This document shows, piece after piece, positions 24,151-33,781 of a DNA stretch of 64,000 nucleotides. Within the stretch, counting starts at the first letter, position 1. Each line of letters begins with the position of its first letter. A model generated the notes under the pieces. It was not told where the DNA came from. It saw only the letters and a list, made by a program, of their open reading frames with translations, and made no database searches. A program made the position numbers and the translations under genes. The stretch comes from Heterodera schachtii. Taxonomy: Eukaryota; Nematoda; Chromadorea; Rhabditida; Heteroderidae. Location of the stretch: assembly GCA_023374025.1 (NCBI GenBank), contig SIJG01000073.1:62001-126000 (forward strand), written 5' to 3'.

Positions 24151-24497
24151 TTACAGGCTGACATTCCTCCGGATTACGGTAGCCTCATACCTATGGGAGG
24201 GGTGCAGCTATGAAAAAGTCGCAAAATTACTAAATCATATGAATATTATATAAATATTGATTATTTAATAGATAGAGAAATTAATGTGTTATTATAATAT
24301 TTTTAATCTGATATTTTGTGGCAATTATAATTTTTATATTTGAGATTTTGTGGATACCTATTTTGTGGGTACCTAATAAAAATTTGAAAATTTTAAGGTC
24401 GAAAGAAAATATTTAAGTTAATTGAATTCAATATTTTTCTGACTGAGTCGTAAATAATTTGGCTAATTATTCTTTACTTAATTAAACTTTGAAATTA

Positions 24498-24691
24498 CTA
24501 GAGTAGAGCGGGACCGGGAATTTTGGGCTTAACCGGGACCGGGACCTTTTCGGGTTGAAAAACCTGGAATTTTTGGCTGGGAAAACCGGGAAAAAACCCG
24601 GGACTGGTCCCGGTCCCGGTCAAAACCGGGACCTCGGTACTCAGTTGTACTCAGTTGTCCGTGTTTTGCTCCCGGTCCCCCTCTACTCTAG
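24498..24691. mobile_element. GC-rich MITE with CTAGAGTAGAG inverted ends
   Basis: The 11-bp end CTAGAGTAGAG (24498-24508) is repeated inverted at 24681-24691. The interior is packed with CGGGACCGGGACC and its complement. Same style as 4555-4735. The 8-bp flanks differ, so the target duplication is not certain. Confidence 0.65.
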
Positions 24692-25109
24692 TTTTTATGA
24701 AAAAGTTAACAAAAATTTTTTGGAAAATTTGTGTGAGATATTCGTTTTGGCGCTCTTTTAAAAACCCAAATTTTAAATGATTGTCAAACATATGCCAATT
24801 TATCAAAATTAATCATAAAATTTAACAGATTCTGACGATTTTTTCAAAAAAACCACAAAAAACCTCAAAATTTTTCAAAAAACCACAAAAAGCCTCAAAA
24901 TTTATCAAAAAACCACAAAAAGCCTCAAAGCCTCATTTTAAAAATTTACGCTCATTGACTTATGAAAAAACCACAAAATGAGGCTAAAGCCTCACATCTG
25001 GGACCCCTGTATAAAAGGCAGAGAAAATTGACAGAAAATGTCATTTTTTGCAATCATAATTTACGACTAATTATATTATAAGTGTGTGCTCAGCTATATT
25101 GCAGCAAAA

Positions 25110-25453
25110 ATGGACAGGCGGTAAGAAATTTTAAAAATTACAAAATTTTTCATTTTCCCATACATTTTTTACGCTTTTCAGTTGGATTTGTGGCGACCTT
25201 TGGATGGACATTCTGCCATCTTTTGACCGTGCTGAACTTGGCCTCAAAATGGCATTGCTTTCCGACCGTTTCGATGTTTTGGCGGACGCGCATTTTGATG
25301 GCAAATGCGAATTGACAATTTGGAGAGCAATGGAAACTCGAAAGGACAGAGTACCAAATGCAAACGATAATGGACCAAAACCGAAATTTGTTGTACGGAT
25401 CAGTGACAATGACAATTTTTGGATGGAAGAATATCCCACTGTACCGTTCAATG
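25110..25453 (+). pseudogene. F-box-like protein, 5' part, cut by transposon
   Basis: A short first exon (25110-25120, ATGGACAGGCG) and the start of exon 2 (from 25182) read WICGDLWMDILPSFDRAELG, LGLKMALLSDRFDVLADAHF and ELTIWRAM. This is the F-box-like N-terminus of a family I associate with cyst nematodes. The frame stops at 25453, where a hAT-like element begins. The other half lies 16 kb away at 41810-42305. Confidence 0.7.
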
Positions 25454-25715
25454 TAGGGTTAAACGGGTCCGGGTACCCGACCGGATCCCAGACCCGGATA
25501 CCCGGTTTTTTCACTACCCGGCCCCGGACTCGGTTTTTTGAAAATCCAATACCCGGAACCCGACCCGGTAGGTCCGGGTCCAAAAGTACACTGGTACCCG
25601 ACCCGGTAGGTCCGGGTCCAAAAGTACACTGGTAAGAATGGGGGTCTGGATCAAATTGTTGACCAAAGTTGGAGGAAAGGAAAATTTTTTTTAATTTAAG
25701 CTTTATTTTAAAAGT

Positions 25716-25800
25716 CATTTATTGCTCCTGTGGCTTAGTGGTTAATCTTTTGGATTCTGTTCCTTGTTTCTAAGGTTCAATTCTTTCTCATATCGTTCGA
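25716..25800 (+). repeat. tRNA-derived SINE-like segment
   Basis: TGGCTTAGTGGTTAA resembles an RNA polymerase III A box and GGTTCAATTC, about 40 bases on, a B box. The spacing suits a tRNA, but stems and anticodon do not form cleanly, so a SINE head or decayed tRNA is more likely than a working tRNA gene. Confidence 0.4.
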
Positions 25801-25900
25801 TCTCTTTTAAATATTTTTTAAGATTTTTGTTGAAAACTGCTCGTTTATCATTTCATAAATCAAAAATTTTTAAATAAAATTACTTTCTGCTTTAATAAAT

Positions 25901-26170
25901 AGGGTCGCAACTTTTAGTGATTTAATTAATTTTTTTGCTTAATTGTTTTGGAGAAAGGAGCTCAAAAAACGCATTTCTGCGTTAAAATTTTTCGATTCTA
26001 ATGTCACTATCGGTCACTAGAAATCAATATTTTGGAACTTCGTCACTAAAATAGTGAAAATTCACTATTTTGGCGTTTTGTCACTATTTTTTCACTATTT
26101 CGGCATTCATTTTTACTCACTATTTTAGTTAACTTTTTTGGGATTTTTCATCACGAAAAGTTGCGACCTT
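25901..26170. mobile_element. MITE with AGGGTCGCAACTTTT ends
   Basis: AGGGTCGCAACTTTTAGTGA at 25901 is mirrored by TCACGAAAAGTTGCGACCTT ending at 26170. Inside are repeated TCACTAT/ATAGTGA motifs. No ORF. It lies within the hAT-like element. Confidence 0.65.
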
Positions 26171-26599
26171 ATTAATAAATAAATTTTTAAAAAATTTTGA
26201 TATAATAAAATTTGAAGGAAAAATAGTATTTTTGCATAAATTTTCGGTTTTCCTTGTTGGTGCCCCTCCAAAACCTACCTCACGCAAATTTTCTTAAAAA
26301 TTTCACTAAATTTTTCTGAAAGTCCACAAAACTACTAATTTTTTGTTGAAAATCTGCTAAAATTATGGCCAAAATTCCAAATTTTTCTTTTTTTCAGAAA
26401 AAAATTGGCTCAAAATTTAGATTATTTTTAGACAAAATCTGATACAAATTGCATTAAGAATTACAAAGAAAATTCATGGCCGCCCCTAAGTATAAGCTTT
26501 TATTTTTAACAAAAAAATTACCTAATTGAAAAAAAATAAGTATTTTTGGATTTTTTCAGGACCCGATACCCGGACCCGGTTTAAAATCTTGGACCCGCA

Positions 26600-26925
26600 A
26601 GTAGTATAAGACCCCGAAAGCGAGCGGGTTCCGAGCGGGTGTTTACCGCACAAACGCGTGCCTATGGGAGGGGTGCACCCCTTTGAAGTTACCGCCGCAG
26701 GTTTTATCGAACTTATTTTAGGGGCGCAACCCTTTGAAGTTGCCGCCCGATCACAATCCCGAGCCTATGGGATTCTTTGAAGTCTGCCGCCTTGTGGATT
26801 TCCCCAAATCCGTGCGGGTGTTTTTTTCACCCGCGCCGCGCAGCGCCGCGTAAGGTCATCAATCATCCGCCTGTCACCAAAGTGACAGGTGAAGGAAATT
26901 CAATTTTTTCTTTTGCAAATTAAAT
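26600..26925 (+). repeat. Polinton left terminal inverted repeat
   Basis: It begins (AGT)2ATAAG and holds three degenerate sub-repeats with the core CTTTGAAGTTGCCGCC (about 26661-26700, 26716-26750 and 26762-26791), then CACCCGCGCCGCGCAGCGCC and a CTGTCACC...GGTGACAG-type small palindrome. The mirror copy is at 41405-41733. Confidence 0.95.
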
Positions 26926-27787
26926 CCCAAAAACCTTATCTTTTGAAAACTTTTAGGGAGATTTTATTTTCTCAAATCCTGAGGTTTTTATGAGTACATC
27001 CTGAAATTAAAACTCATTTTGAAAATTTGCCAAAACGGTGCATTTTTTTTTTTTGCATTTCCTCTCAGCCCTGCCGATTTACCGCCCGGCAAAATGAATT
27101 AGAATTATAAATTGGGGGACCATATCAATAAATGAAACATTTTTATCGTTCTCCCTAACTTCTTTTGAGCCATTTTCAAATAGGGAAGTATATAATGATA
27201 CATTTCGTCAATTTCAGAATTGCTTTTTAGTTCCCGTAATTACGACTTTACCGGTCCAAAAAATTAACGCAGTCATGCTTTTACCCCTTTTAAAATTTAA
27301 TCCAGCAAAATATTTCGGGTTCATAAAAGGCACGACGATTTTTTCGAAATTCGTTCAGTTCAATTTCATGTCCGAACTTAAAGGTCGAAACAATATTTTC
27401 AATCAGTGTGTCCGGCGTAAGAAGCCCCCGGACACCCAGAGCCCTTAATTATTTCTATAAAATTTTTATAGCATTTTCACAGTCTATCAGACTTTTCGTC
27501 CCCAGACATATCATTTTCCCGGATTCCCATAATAGTGCCGTGGCTTTGATGGGGCTTGTACATTTGATAACTGCGGCATTGAATTTTCTGGGGTTATACT
27601 TACATTCGCACTTCGATGATCTTCAGAGAGTTTAGCTTAATCCCGGTACCGAGATTAGCGAGAGCAATTATATTTACGATTATCGGTTTTTGCATTTTTT
27701 TTGATACAATGTACCAATCAAATGGTCCTTTCACTCTCTTTATATACCATCTATAAATAGTAACCGAAAATTAAATTAAATTGAAAA
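26926..27787. promoter_or_regulatory. Polinton left non-coding region
   Basis: No credible gene is present between the TIR and the zinc-ribbon ORF; the longest frame (27408-27635) lacks family resemblance. TATATACC at 27741 and CTATAAATAG at 27751-27760, about 28 bases before the ATG at 27788, look like a TATA element for the first gene. Confidence 0.5.
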
Positions 27788-27967
27788 ATGAACTGTCCGC
27801 ATAAAATTAAATGTTGTCATTACTGTCCCTGTCATTATGAAATTTGTAAGAGATGTAAAAAACACAGTCTTTTGCATTTCGGTACATCATTTTTTGATAA
27901 TTTCTGGCTATGCCCCAAATGCGCGAAACATGTTCCCTATGAAAATATAAATAGATCAAATAAATAA
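27788..27967 (+). CDS. small zinc-ribbon-like protein of the Polinton
   Basis: A 59-residue ORF starts MNCPHKIKCCHYCPCHY and has three CxxC-type pairs: CHYCPC, CKRCKKH and CPKCAKH. These probably bind one or two zinc ions. It lies 12 bases before the ATPase ORF and 28 bases after CTATAAATAG. The function is not known; a transcription or DNA-binding role would fit. No database family is recognised. Confidence 0.6.
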   Translation: MNCPHKIKCCHYCPCHYEICKRCKKHSLLHFGTSFFDNFWLCPKCAKHVPYENINRSNK

Positions 27968-27979
27968 GAGGCATTAAAA

Positions 27980-28594
27980 ATGTTTCGCGGTCCGTTCACA
28001 CTAATTCTCTCGGGGGCTACCGGGAGTGGTAAGACCCGTTGGCTTTTACGGTTTTTAAAACATCATAAGAATCTAATTGAACCATCACCTGTAAAAATAC
28101 TTTATTGTTATGGTGAGATGAATGACAGTATTTTAGGATTAATCGGGGAGGGCGTTGAGACTTTTAACGGGATTCCGGACATTAATAAGATTAAAGAACA
28201 GGAAAAACCCCTTTTGCTAGTACTTGACGATTTAATGCTTAACATGCAGAATACTTTCCTCGATATACTCTTTACCAGGGGCTCCCATAACTGGAACGTA
28301 AGCGTAATTTTTGTAACCCAGAGTCTCTATGGCCGGGACATTAAAACGGCAAGAGCCAACGCACATTATCTGGTATTAATGCGCAACCCTTCTGGACAAT
28401 TGCAAGTGAGAACACTGGGGTCACAACTGTTCCCTAAAAGATTGAATTATTTCATGGATGCATATCACGATGCTACCAACAATCAATTCAGTTATCTCAT
28501 GATTAACATGCATCCAAATTCTGATGAGGAATTCAGATTATGTAGCAAAATTTTTCCCGATGAGACCCTGGAAATTTATTTACCAATTGAATAG
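27980..28594 (+). CDS. Polinton genome-packaging ATPase (FtsK/HerA, A32-like)
   Basis: The 204-residue ORF has a Walker A motif GATGSGKT at residues 12-19 and Walker B LLLVLDD near residue 78, followed by a sensor-like VIFVTQS. Length and layout match Polinton/adintovirus packaging ATPases, which pump DNA into the capsid. It is intact and follows the zinc-ribbon ORF closely. A TATATAAG at 28595-28602 directly after the stop serves the next gene. Confidence 0.92.
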   Translation: MFRGPFTLILSGATGSGKTRWLLRFLKHHKNLIEPSPVKILYCYGEMNDSILGLIGEGVETFNGIPDINKIKEQEKPLLLVLDDLMLNMQNTFLDILFTRGSHNWNVSVIFVTQSLYGRDIKTARANAHYLVLMRNPSGQLQVRTLGSQLFPKRLNYFMDAYHDATNNQFSYLMINMHPNSDEEFRLCSKIFPDETLEIYLPIE

Positions 28595-28602
28595 TATATA
28601 AG
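28595..28602 (+). promoter_or_regulatory. TATATAAG element before the 28.6 kb ORF
   Basis: TATATAAG ends 24 bases before the ATG at 28627. Identical octamers stand before the membrane-protein gene and the PAZ gene, and related TATAAATAG strings before the first gene and the capsid gene, so it is probably a core promoter element. Confidence 0.5.
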
Positions 28603-28626
28603 AATAATAATTTAAATTAAATTAAA

Positions 28627-28977
28627 ATGTATAAATTTAGCTCCGAAGTGAAGGAGAATACAGCATTCCTAAAGAAGCTTGCCTCCACCAGATCAGAACA
28701 AAAGAAGAACGAATTAATCGAAAACGCTACAGCTGACCAAATTTTGGCAATCGTTGAAATTTGTGCAAATATATTGAGTTTTAATTTTAAACTCACGAAC
28801 AAACAAAAAAGAAGGTTGGCACTATTCGCCGATTTCTATCGAGAAATTGCCAAATCACGTTCAGAGAAAACGGCAAGAAAAAGGATACAACAGGGTAGTG
28901 GTATAGCCCTGGGAGCAGTTTTGATCCCGGTACTGAGTGTTTTAGCCCAACATTTATTAGAAAAAATAACAACATGA
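28627..28977 (+). CDS. conserved small Polinton protein with basic and hydrophobic C-terminus
   Basis: The 116-residue ORF has a helical middle part (DQILAIVEICANILSF, then KQKRRLALFADFYREIA), a basic patch TARKRIQQG and a hydrophobic end ALGAVLIPVLSVLAQHLLE. Proteins with this ARKRIQQG-plus-hydrophobic-tail pattern recur next to the ATPase in animal Polintons as I recall them. The function is uncertain; a minor virion or membrane-active role is a guess. It overlaps the next gene start by ATGA. Confidence 0.6.
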   Translation: MYKFSSEVKENTAFLKKLASTRSEQKKNELIENATADQILAIVEICANILSFNFKLTNKQKRRLALFADFYREIAKSRSEKTARKRIQQGSGIALGAVLIPVLSVLAQHLLEKITT

Positions 28978-29781
28978 AATTTGCAAAGAAAATGTCATTG
29001 ATTCCAGAGGCAGAAAATGTGGCCCTGCGGCATGCGAATCAATAGTGGTGATTATCTCCAAAATGAAAAAGCAAGTTTAGACGCAAGGATTTCTCAGAAT
29101 TTACAAGACCCCGGCATAAGCGAGGACCTCAAGGCGAAGAGGCACGATTGGCTCTATAAAGAAAGACGTACGGTGAAGGGGATGCTTGAAAATAGACCAC
29201 AGAAGGTGGTGATTGAGAATCAAGGACCCGGTCCAAACGTTGCACCATATCTTGGCCTCAACACTCAATCCAAAGCACAGAAGACTGATGAACCACGGAA
29301 AATAATTATTCCTAGGAAAAGACTTAAAGAGCAAACTCCTTATTCCGAATCCGATAATGATACACTTGAGGAGTTAACTCCTGAGCCCCAAATAACACCC
29401 ACACTCAAAACATCCGTTCCGATGAAACCGTCTATTATACACCCGACCCTTTTAAATGACCTTTTTAGGTACGTAAAGGACAACAAAGATTTATTTAAGA
29501 TTACCGCGGCTGGAAAGGTACAGTCGAACATGAATTTACCGATCGAAAACAGTAATTACAGAGATGTTTTAGTGTATCTCGCGGGGAAGAAAGATGAAAC
29601 GCCCCGCGGTGCAAAATTTCTTAAAGATCGGTTACTGAAGGATCCAACAGTAAAAGATATAGTTGATAAATCAAGGGTTATGTGGGGACGTGGAAGGAAA
29701 AAGGCAACCAAATCTATAAAAACACCCGGCATAGCACGAGAGAAGAAACCCTTCAAACCACTAATATGGGCAAGACTGTAG
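28974..29781 (+). CDS. conserved Polinton protein, N-terminal frame break
   Basis: The main frame runs from 29017 (ATG) for 254 residues. A second start at 28974 (ATGA overlap with the previous stop) opens MKFAKKMSLIPEAENV in another frame, which looks like the true N-terminus of the family, so a frame change probably lies at about 29005-29043. The middle is charged and Pro-rich (residues 60-140). The C-terminal domain (TLLNDLFRYVKDN ... NLPIENSNYRDVLVYL ... MWGRGRK) resembles the conserved C-terminus of a protein found in most Polintons, of unsettled virion function. It overlaps the integrase start at 29766. Confidence 0.6.
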
Positions 29782-30720
29782 AGAAAATTTTATCAAAAAT
29801 TTATTTTAATTTAAAATCTCCGGCAAGTTTTGCTGGAATTCAAAAAATTTTAAATGAGGCAAAAAAGATTGACCCGGAAATCACGACCGATGACGTTAAT
29901 AAATTCCTAGAAAAGCAGAGAACATATACGATTCACAAGCCCATAAGGAAAAGATTCCCGAGACTAAAGACGATACCGAGCGGCTTCCACACCGATTGGC
30001 AGTGTGATTTATGCATATTTGATCAGTTGAAAAAACATAACGACGGTTACAAGTATCTGTTGGTCTGCATCGACGTGCTGAGTCGAATGATCTTCAGCGC
30101 ACCGGCCAAGTCAAAGAAGAGTGAGGACATGATCGAGGCTTTTGATCGGGTGTTCGAAAAGTCGAAAATTATCCCGATGAAAATATATAGTGACAGCGGA
30201 CTGGAGTTTCAGGCGGGAAAAATGAAAAAATATTTTGAGGAAAAATTCATCATCAAAAATGTAATGTATAGCCCCGACCTCCACGCCGGAGTCGTTTGAA
30301 AGGGCAAACCGAACAATAAAGGAGCGCTTGTACAGATATTTTACAAAGATGGACACTCTACGATGGGTCGATGTAATAGACAAAATAATAATAAACATTA
30401 ACAACAGTGTGAATAGGACATTAGGGGCCAAGCCAATATCCGTTACCTTTGAAAATGCTCGGGCGCTCTGGGAAAAATTATATAAGGAGAAGGAATTTAA
30501 AATTTCGAAAAATAAAAGATTTAAAGTTAGTGATATAGTTCGTATTACAAAAGAAAAGGGGAAATTTGCAAAGGGATATCTCCCAAACTTTACTGAAGAA
30601 TTGTTTAAAATCGTTGTTGTTAATCCGACGACACCTGATTCATACAAGATTGAAGATTTTGAAGGAAATTTAATAAAAGGCATATTTTATAACCAAGAAT
30701 TGGTGAAAACAGATGGATGA
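29766..30720 (+). pseudogene. Polinton retroviral-like integrase, frameshifted
   Basis: The N-terminal frame (start ATG 29766 inside the previous gene) carries the DDE catalytic core with first Asp in HTDWQCDL and second Asp in IYSDSGLEF. It ends at TGA 30297-30299. An extra T in the TTT run just before it moves the rest into another frame. That frame starts with the catalytic-Glu segment VERANRTIKERL and continues through a chromodomain-like C-terminus (FKVSDIVRI, KGYLPNFTEELFKI) to 30720. Integrase joins element ends to host DNA. The break separates the third catalytic residue from the other two, so the gene is inactive unless the extra T is a sequence error or is bypassed. Confidence 0.9.
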
Positions 30721-32011
30721 CTTTTACATTGTACTACCCTCGAACACACCGGGGCAGGGGAACAGCACATCAAAATTCACAGTACGACTCCCCGAGACTT
30801 TGGAATTGGGCACAAATTGGTCAGTAGCTCTCTCATCAATTATTTACCCGTACTCATTCACCGCTCTCGGTATAAATGGTCAAGAGTTTATTAAAGTATG
30901 GGAAAATGACAGCAGTGTCCCCATTCAAGTTAATTTACCGGACATGAATTTTAAAACCGCCGGGGGCCTGGGAAATAAAATTAACGAAGCATTCACACAT
31001 CATTATAAAATCAAAGAACAACGTGGAAAGAGAGAAGCCAAGGCTGAAGAAACAAAAGATTCAAAAATTGATGTCGCAAAGAGGGCCGCAGAACGCGCTG
31101 GGAGAGATGTAGAAAGACATTTCAATCAAATCAATAATATCTCGAGTTCCATCCAAACCCAAATAAACACACTACGGGAAACAAATACTCAAATTTTAGA
31201 AGAGCCTGGTATAAAAATGTGGTTTGACAAAATGGTAGAGATGGGAACCCAAATTCAAACATCTCGAAATGAACTTAAATCTTTTCAAGAAGAAGTAGAG
31301 AAAGCTAAAACCACAACCTTAGAGCATGTGGCAAATAACGACTTGAAACATGCAAAGAAATCAGCTGATGTCGCAAAGGGAATCGCCAGACTGGCAAAAA
31401 CCAAATACACATCAACTCTCGAGGAATATAATGATAAATCGGAAAAGGGTTATAGTGGAATGGTGGATAGGCTTAACTTGGCGCTTGGGGAGCATATTAA
31501 ACGTAAAGATATTGAAAATAGAGAACTTGCTGAAGCTGAAAAAGGACCACAAAAAAGAGAGAGACTAGCCAATCAGGATGTTCAATTTCATTATGACAGC
31601 ATTGATCAAAAATTTATTGTCTATCTTTCCGCTGCCGTCTCCCACATTGATTTGTCAAAACACCTCGCCTATGTGCTGGGCTTTAAGAACACAAGGCTAT
31701 TTCATGAGGAAGAGGCGAATTATATGCCAGATTTGACGGGAGGCGTAAGGCAGCTATACATTTATGCACCAAATTTAATAGAAAACACAATTATCGGGAA
31801 CCAAATGGCTCCACTCTTAAGAATAGTTAACGTCGTCGACGACCCGGGATCGATTAGTGAAGTTATATATAGCACCGAGTACTTTCATCGTCTACAATCG
31901 AAACGAATTTCAGAAATTACAATTGAAATTCACACACCGTTTGGTGAATTCGTTAAATTTCACTGGGGAAGTTGTATTCTCACATTACATTTTAAGAAAA
32001 GTATCTTTTAA
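30713..32011 (+). CDS. Polinton penton (minor capsid) protein with coiled-coil insertion
   Basis: The 432-residue ORF has the N-terminal penton signature (DDFYIVLPSN, ELGTNWSVALSSIIYPYS) and the usual C-terminal half from about residue 292 (HYDSIDQKFIVYLS, LAYVLGF, MAPLLRIVNVV, SEITIEIHTPFGEFVKF, ILTLHFKK). Between them, residues about 101-290 are a charged, heptad-rich coiled-coil segment not expected in a single-jelly-roll penton. It may form a spike or stalk. The gene is intact, overlaps the integrase end, and precedes the pVI/pX-like gene by two bases. Confidence 0.85.
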   Translation: MDDFYIVLPSNTPGQGNSTSKFTVRLPETLELGTNWSVALSSIIYPYSFTALGINGQEFIKVWENDSSVPIQVNLPDMNFKTAGGLGNKINEAFTHHYKIKEQRGKREAKAEETKDSKIDVAKRAAERAGRDVERHFNQINNISSSIQTQINTLRETNTQILEEPGIKMWFDKMVEMGTQIQTSRNELKSFQEEVEKAKTTTLEHVANNDLKHAKKSADVAKGIARLAKTKYTSTLEEYNDKSEKGYSGMVDRLNLALGEHIKRKDIENRELAEAEKGPQKRERLANQDVQFHYDSIDQKFIVYLSAAVSHIDLSKHLAYVLGFKNTRLFHEEEANYMPDLTGGVRQLYIYAPNLIENTIIGNQMAPLLRIVNVVDDPGSISEVIYSTEYFHRLQSKRISEITIEIHTPFGEFVKFHWGSCILTLHFKKSIF

Positions 32012-32013
32012 AA

Positions 32014-32391
32014 ATGACACACGTATTTTTCGATCCCGAGTCGGTTGATTGGTCATCTTTTTTCACTTCCCAACACGGGAGGGGACAGAAACAATACTTT
32101 GTCGGAAGCAAGTATCAACGGGGGTTCGGTTTCCTCGGTAATGTGGCACGTTTCTTGACCCCGATTGCGAAGAATATTGCCTCGAGTGCGGGACAGGAGG
32201 GGCTTGCCGCGGGGCAGAGAGTTCTTAGCGACATCGCCCAGGGACGTGATTTAAGGGATTCCTTCAGGGAACACTCAAAACAGGGTCTGACAAACCTTAC
32301 CGATAAGTTACAACAATGTGGGAAAGGAAAAAAGGCTCTGATCACTAATAAGAACCGGAAAAATGTATATGATCAGTTAAGTTTCATCTAA
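32014..32391 (+). CDS. pVI/pX-like minor virion protein of Polintons
   Basis: 125 residues with the conserved pattern YFVGSKYQRGFGFLGNVARF, an amphipathic/hydrophobic segment, and AAGQRVLSDIAQGRDLRDSF, typical of a small protein encoded next to capsid genes in Polintons and likened to adenovirus pVI/pX (membrane or DNA-associated). Intact; it stands between the penton and major capsid genes. Confidence 0.75.
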   Translation: MTHVFFDPESVDWSSFFTSQHGRGQKQYFVGSKYQRGFGFLGNVARFLTPIAKNIASSAGQEGLAAGQRVLSDIAQGRDLRDSFREHSKQGLTNLTDKLQQCGKGKKALITNKNRKNVYDQLSFI

Positions 32392-32394
32392 AGG

Positions 32395-32403
32395 TATAAA
32401 TAG
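32395..32403 (+). promoter_or_regulatory. TATAAATAG element before the capsid gene
   Basis: TATAAATAG ends 24 bases before the ATG at 32428, the same spacing as TATATAAG before the 28627 ORF. Confidence 0.45.
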
Positions 32404-32427
32404 AATAGCTAACATTAAGAATTAAAA

Positions 32428-33781
32428 ATGTCAACTCTTAAGAAAATCGATAAGACGAGTGAGGATGGTCTTCGAGGGTGGCCTTTCGCTGTTCGACATC
32501 CCTCCGACGAACGTTGCAATTAATAAATCCAGTATTAGGGAATTACTCCCTCTTTCAGCAATAAATCAATCAGGACCGTATATTTTTAGACTTTTTTCAG
32601 ATAATCAGTTTTGTGACCTCAATAAAACTTTTCTTTATCTGTCAACTTCAATTGAGAGAAAAGACAAAAGCAATTGGATTCCAATTACTAAAGATAGTGA
32701 AGCTGACCAACACGTCGGTGTCATTCAAAATTTTGGGCACAGTTTTATCAAAACCTTAAAGGTGTCAATTTCCGGTGTTGAGTCTTATGATTCCGGCATC
32801 TACTATGCGTTTAGGGCATATATGATGAATGAATTGGGATTTTCAGAAGACGTCAAAAAAGGTCTTTGTGAAGCATCTTGCTATTATGTCGATGATGTCG
32901 ACCAGGATAGTTACACAAACACTGGCTTTAAAAACAGAGCGTCACGTTTTGCTGACGGAGCCAAATGCGAAACCATGGTGAAACTTAATTTTGATCTCGC
33001 CCGTCAGCCCAATCTTTTGCTTAATAACTCTGATGTCATTTTTAGCATACACCGTAACACAGATGATTTTCTAATTATGGCACCGACATATGTTTCAGGA
33101 AATGCAGTCATAGCGAACACGCACACATATCGTATTAACATACACGATATTAGAATTTATGTAAAAACAGTAGATATTACCCAGTCATTAAATAATGTAA
33201 TAAGCAATCAGCTACAAACCACCCCGGCCAAATACCCGGTTAGAAAAATTGAGATCAGGAGTCTTTTCATCCCGAGGGGTACTTCCGATCTCTCGCACAA
33301 TGTTTTTACCAGCATTGTTCCGAGACGTTTAATTGTCGGATTTGTTTCAACCGGTGCGTATACCGGGAATCCTAAAGAGTCACCCTTCGTCTTTGAACAT
33401 GCCAAAATACGCTCTATCAGTGTCGAAGCGAATGGAAACATATTCCCCGGGTCACCCTATTCTCTTAATTTTGATAGAAACAAATACATTCGAGCATTTG
33501 TTGACATGTATACGGGACTAGGGATGGACGACGGTGAAAGAACAATGTCGATCAATATACAAAAATTTGTAAACGGGTGGTGCTTCTTTGTCATCCCGAT
33601 GACCTCTACTCTAGAGGATACCCCTGGTTTTGAACTGATTCGAAACGGAACGACCAGCATCAAGGTGCAATTTAATGAGCCTATAAAGGACGGCGGGTAT
33701 GAGATGATCGTTCTGGGGGAATTTGATTCGATTTTGTCTATTAATGCTAATCGTGTGCTCAGTAGCGACGGAAGCATATGA
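32428..33781 (+). CDS. Polinton major capsid protein (double jelly-roll)
   Basis: The main frame gives about 438 residues from ATG 32465. It opens with GLSLFDIPPTN, the usual start of Polinton capsid proteins, and carries the conserved run SGPYIFRLFSDNQFCDLNKT, the ...NELGFSEDVKKG... and VRKIEIRSLFIPRG segments and the C-terminal IPMTSTLEDTPGFEL. The better start, ATG 32428 (MSTLKKIDKTS), lies 24 bases after TATAAATAG but in another frame, so a one-base change near 32465 separates the first dozen residues. The product forms the icosahedral shell. It overlaps the protease start by four bases. Confidence 0.85.

Noticed and set aside
25131..25718. 195-codon minus-strand ORF
   Set aside because: It lies across the F-box-like exon on the other strand and the CCCGACCCGG repeats of the hAT-like element.
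27408..27635. 75-codon ORF at the left of the Polinton as a gene
   Set aside because: No motif or family resemblance, no TATA-like element at the usual distance, and its position is in the non-coding region next to the TIR.
30111..30683. 190-codon minus-strand ORF inside the Polinton
   Set aside because: It is antisense to the integrase, whose motifs are clear on the plus strand.
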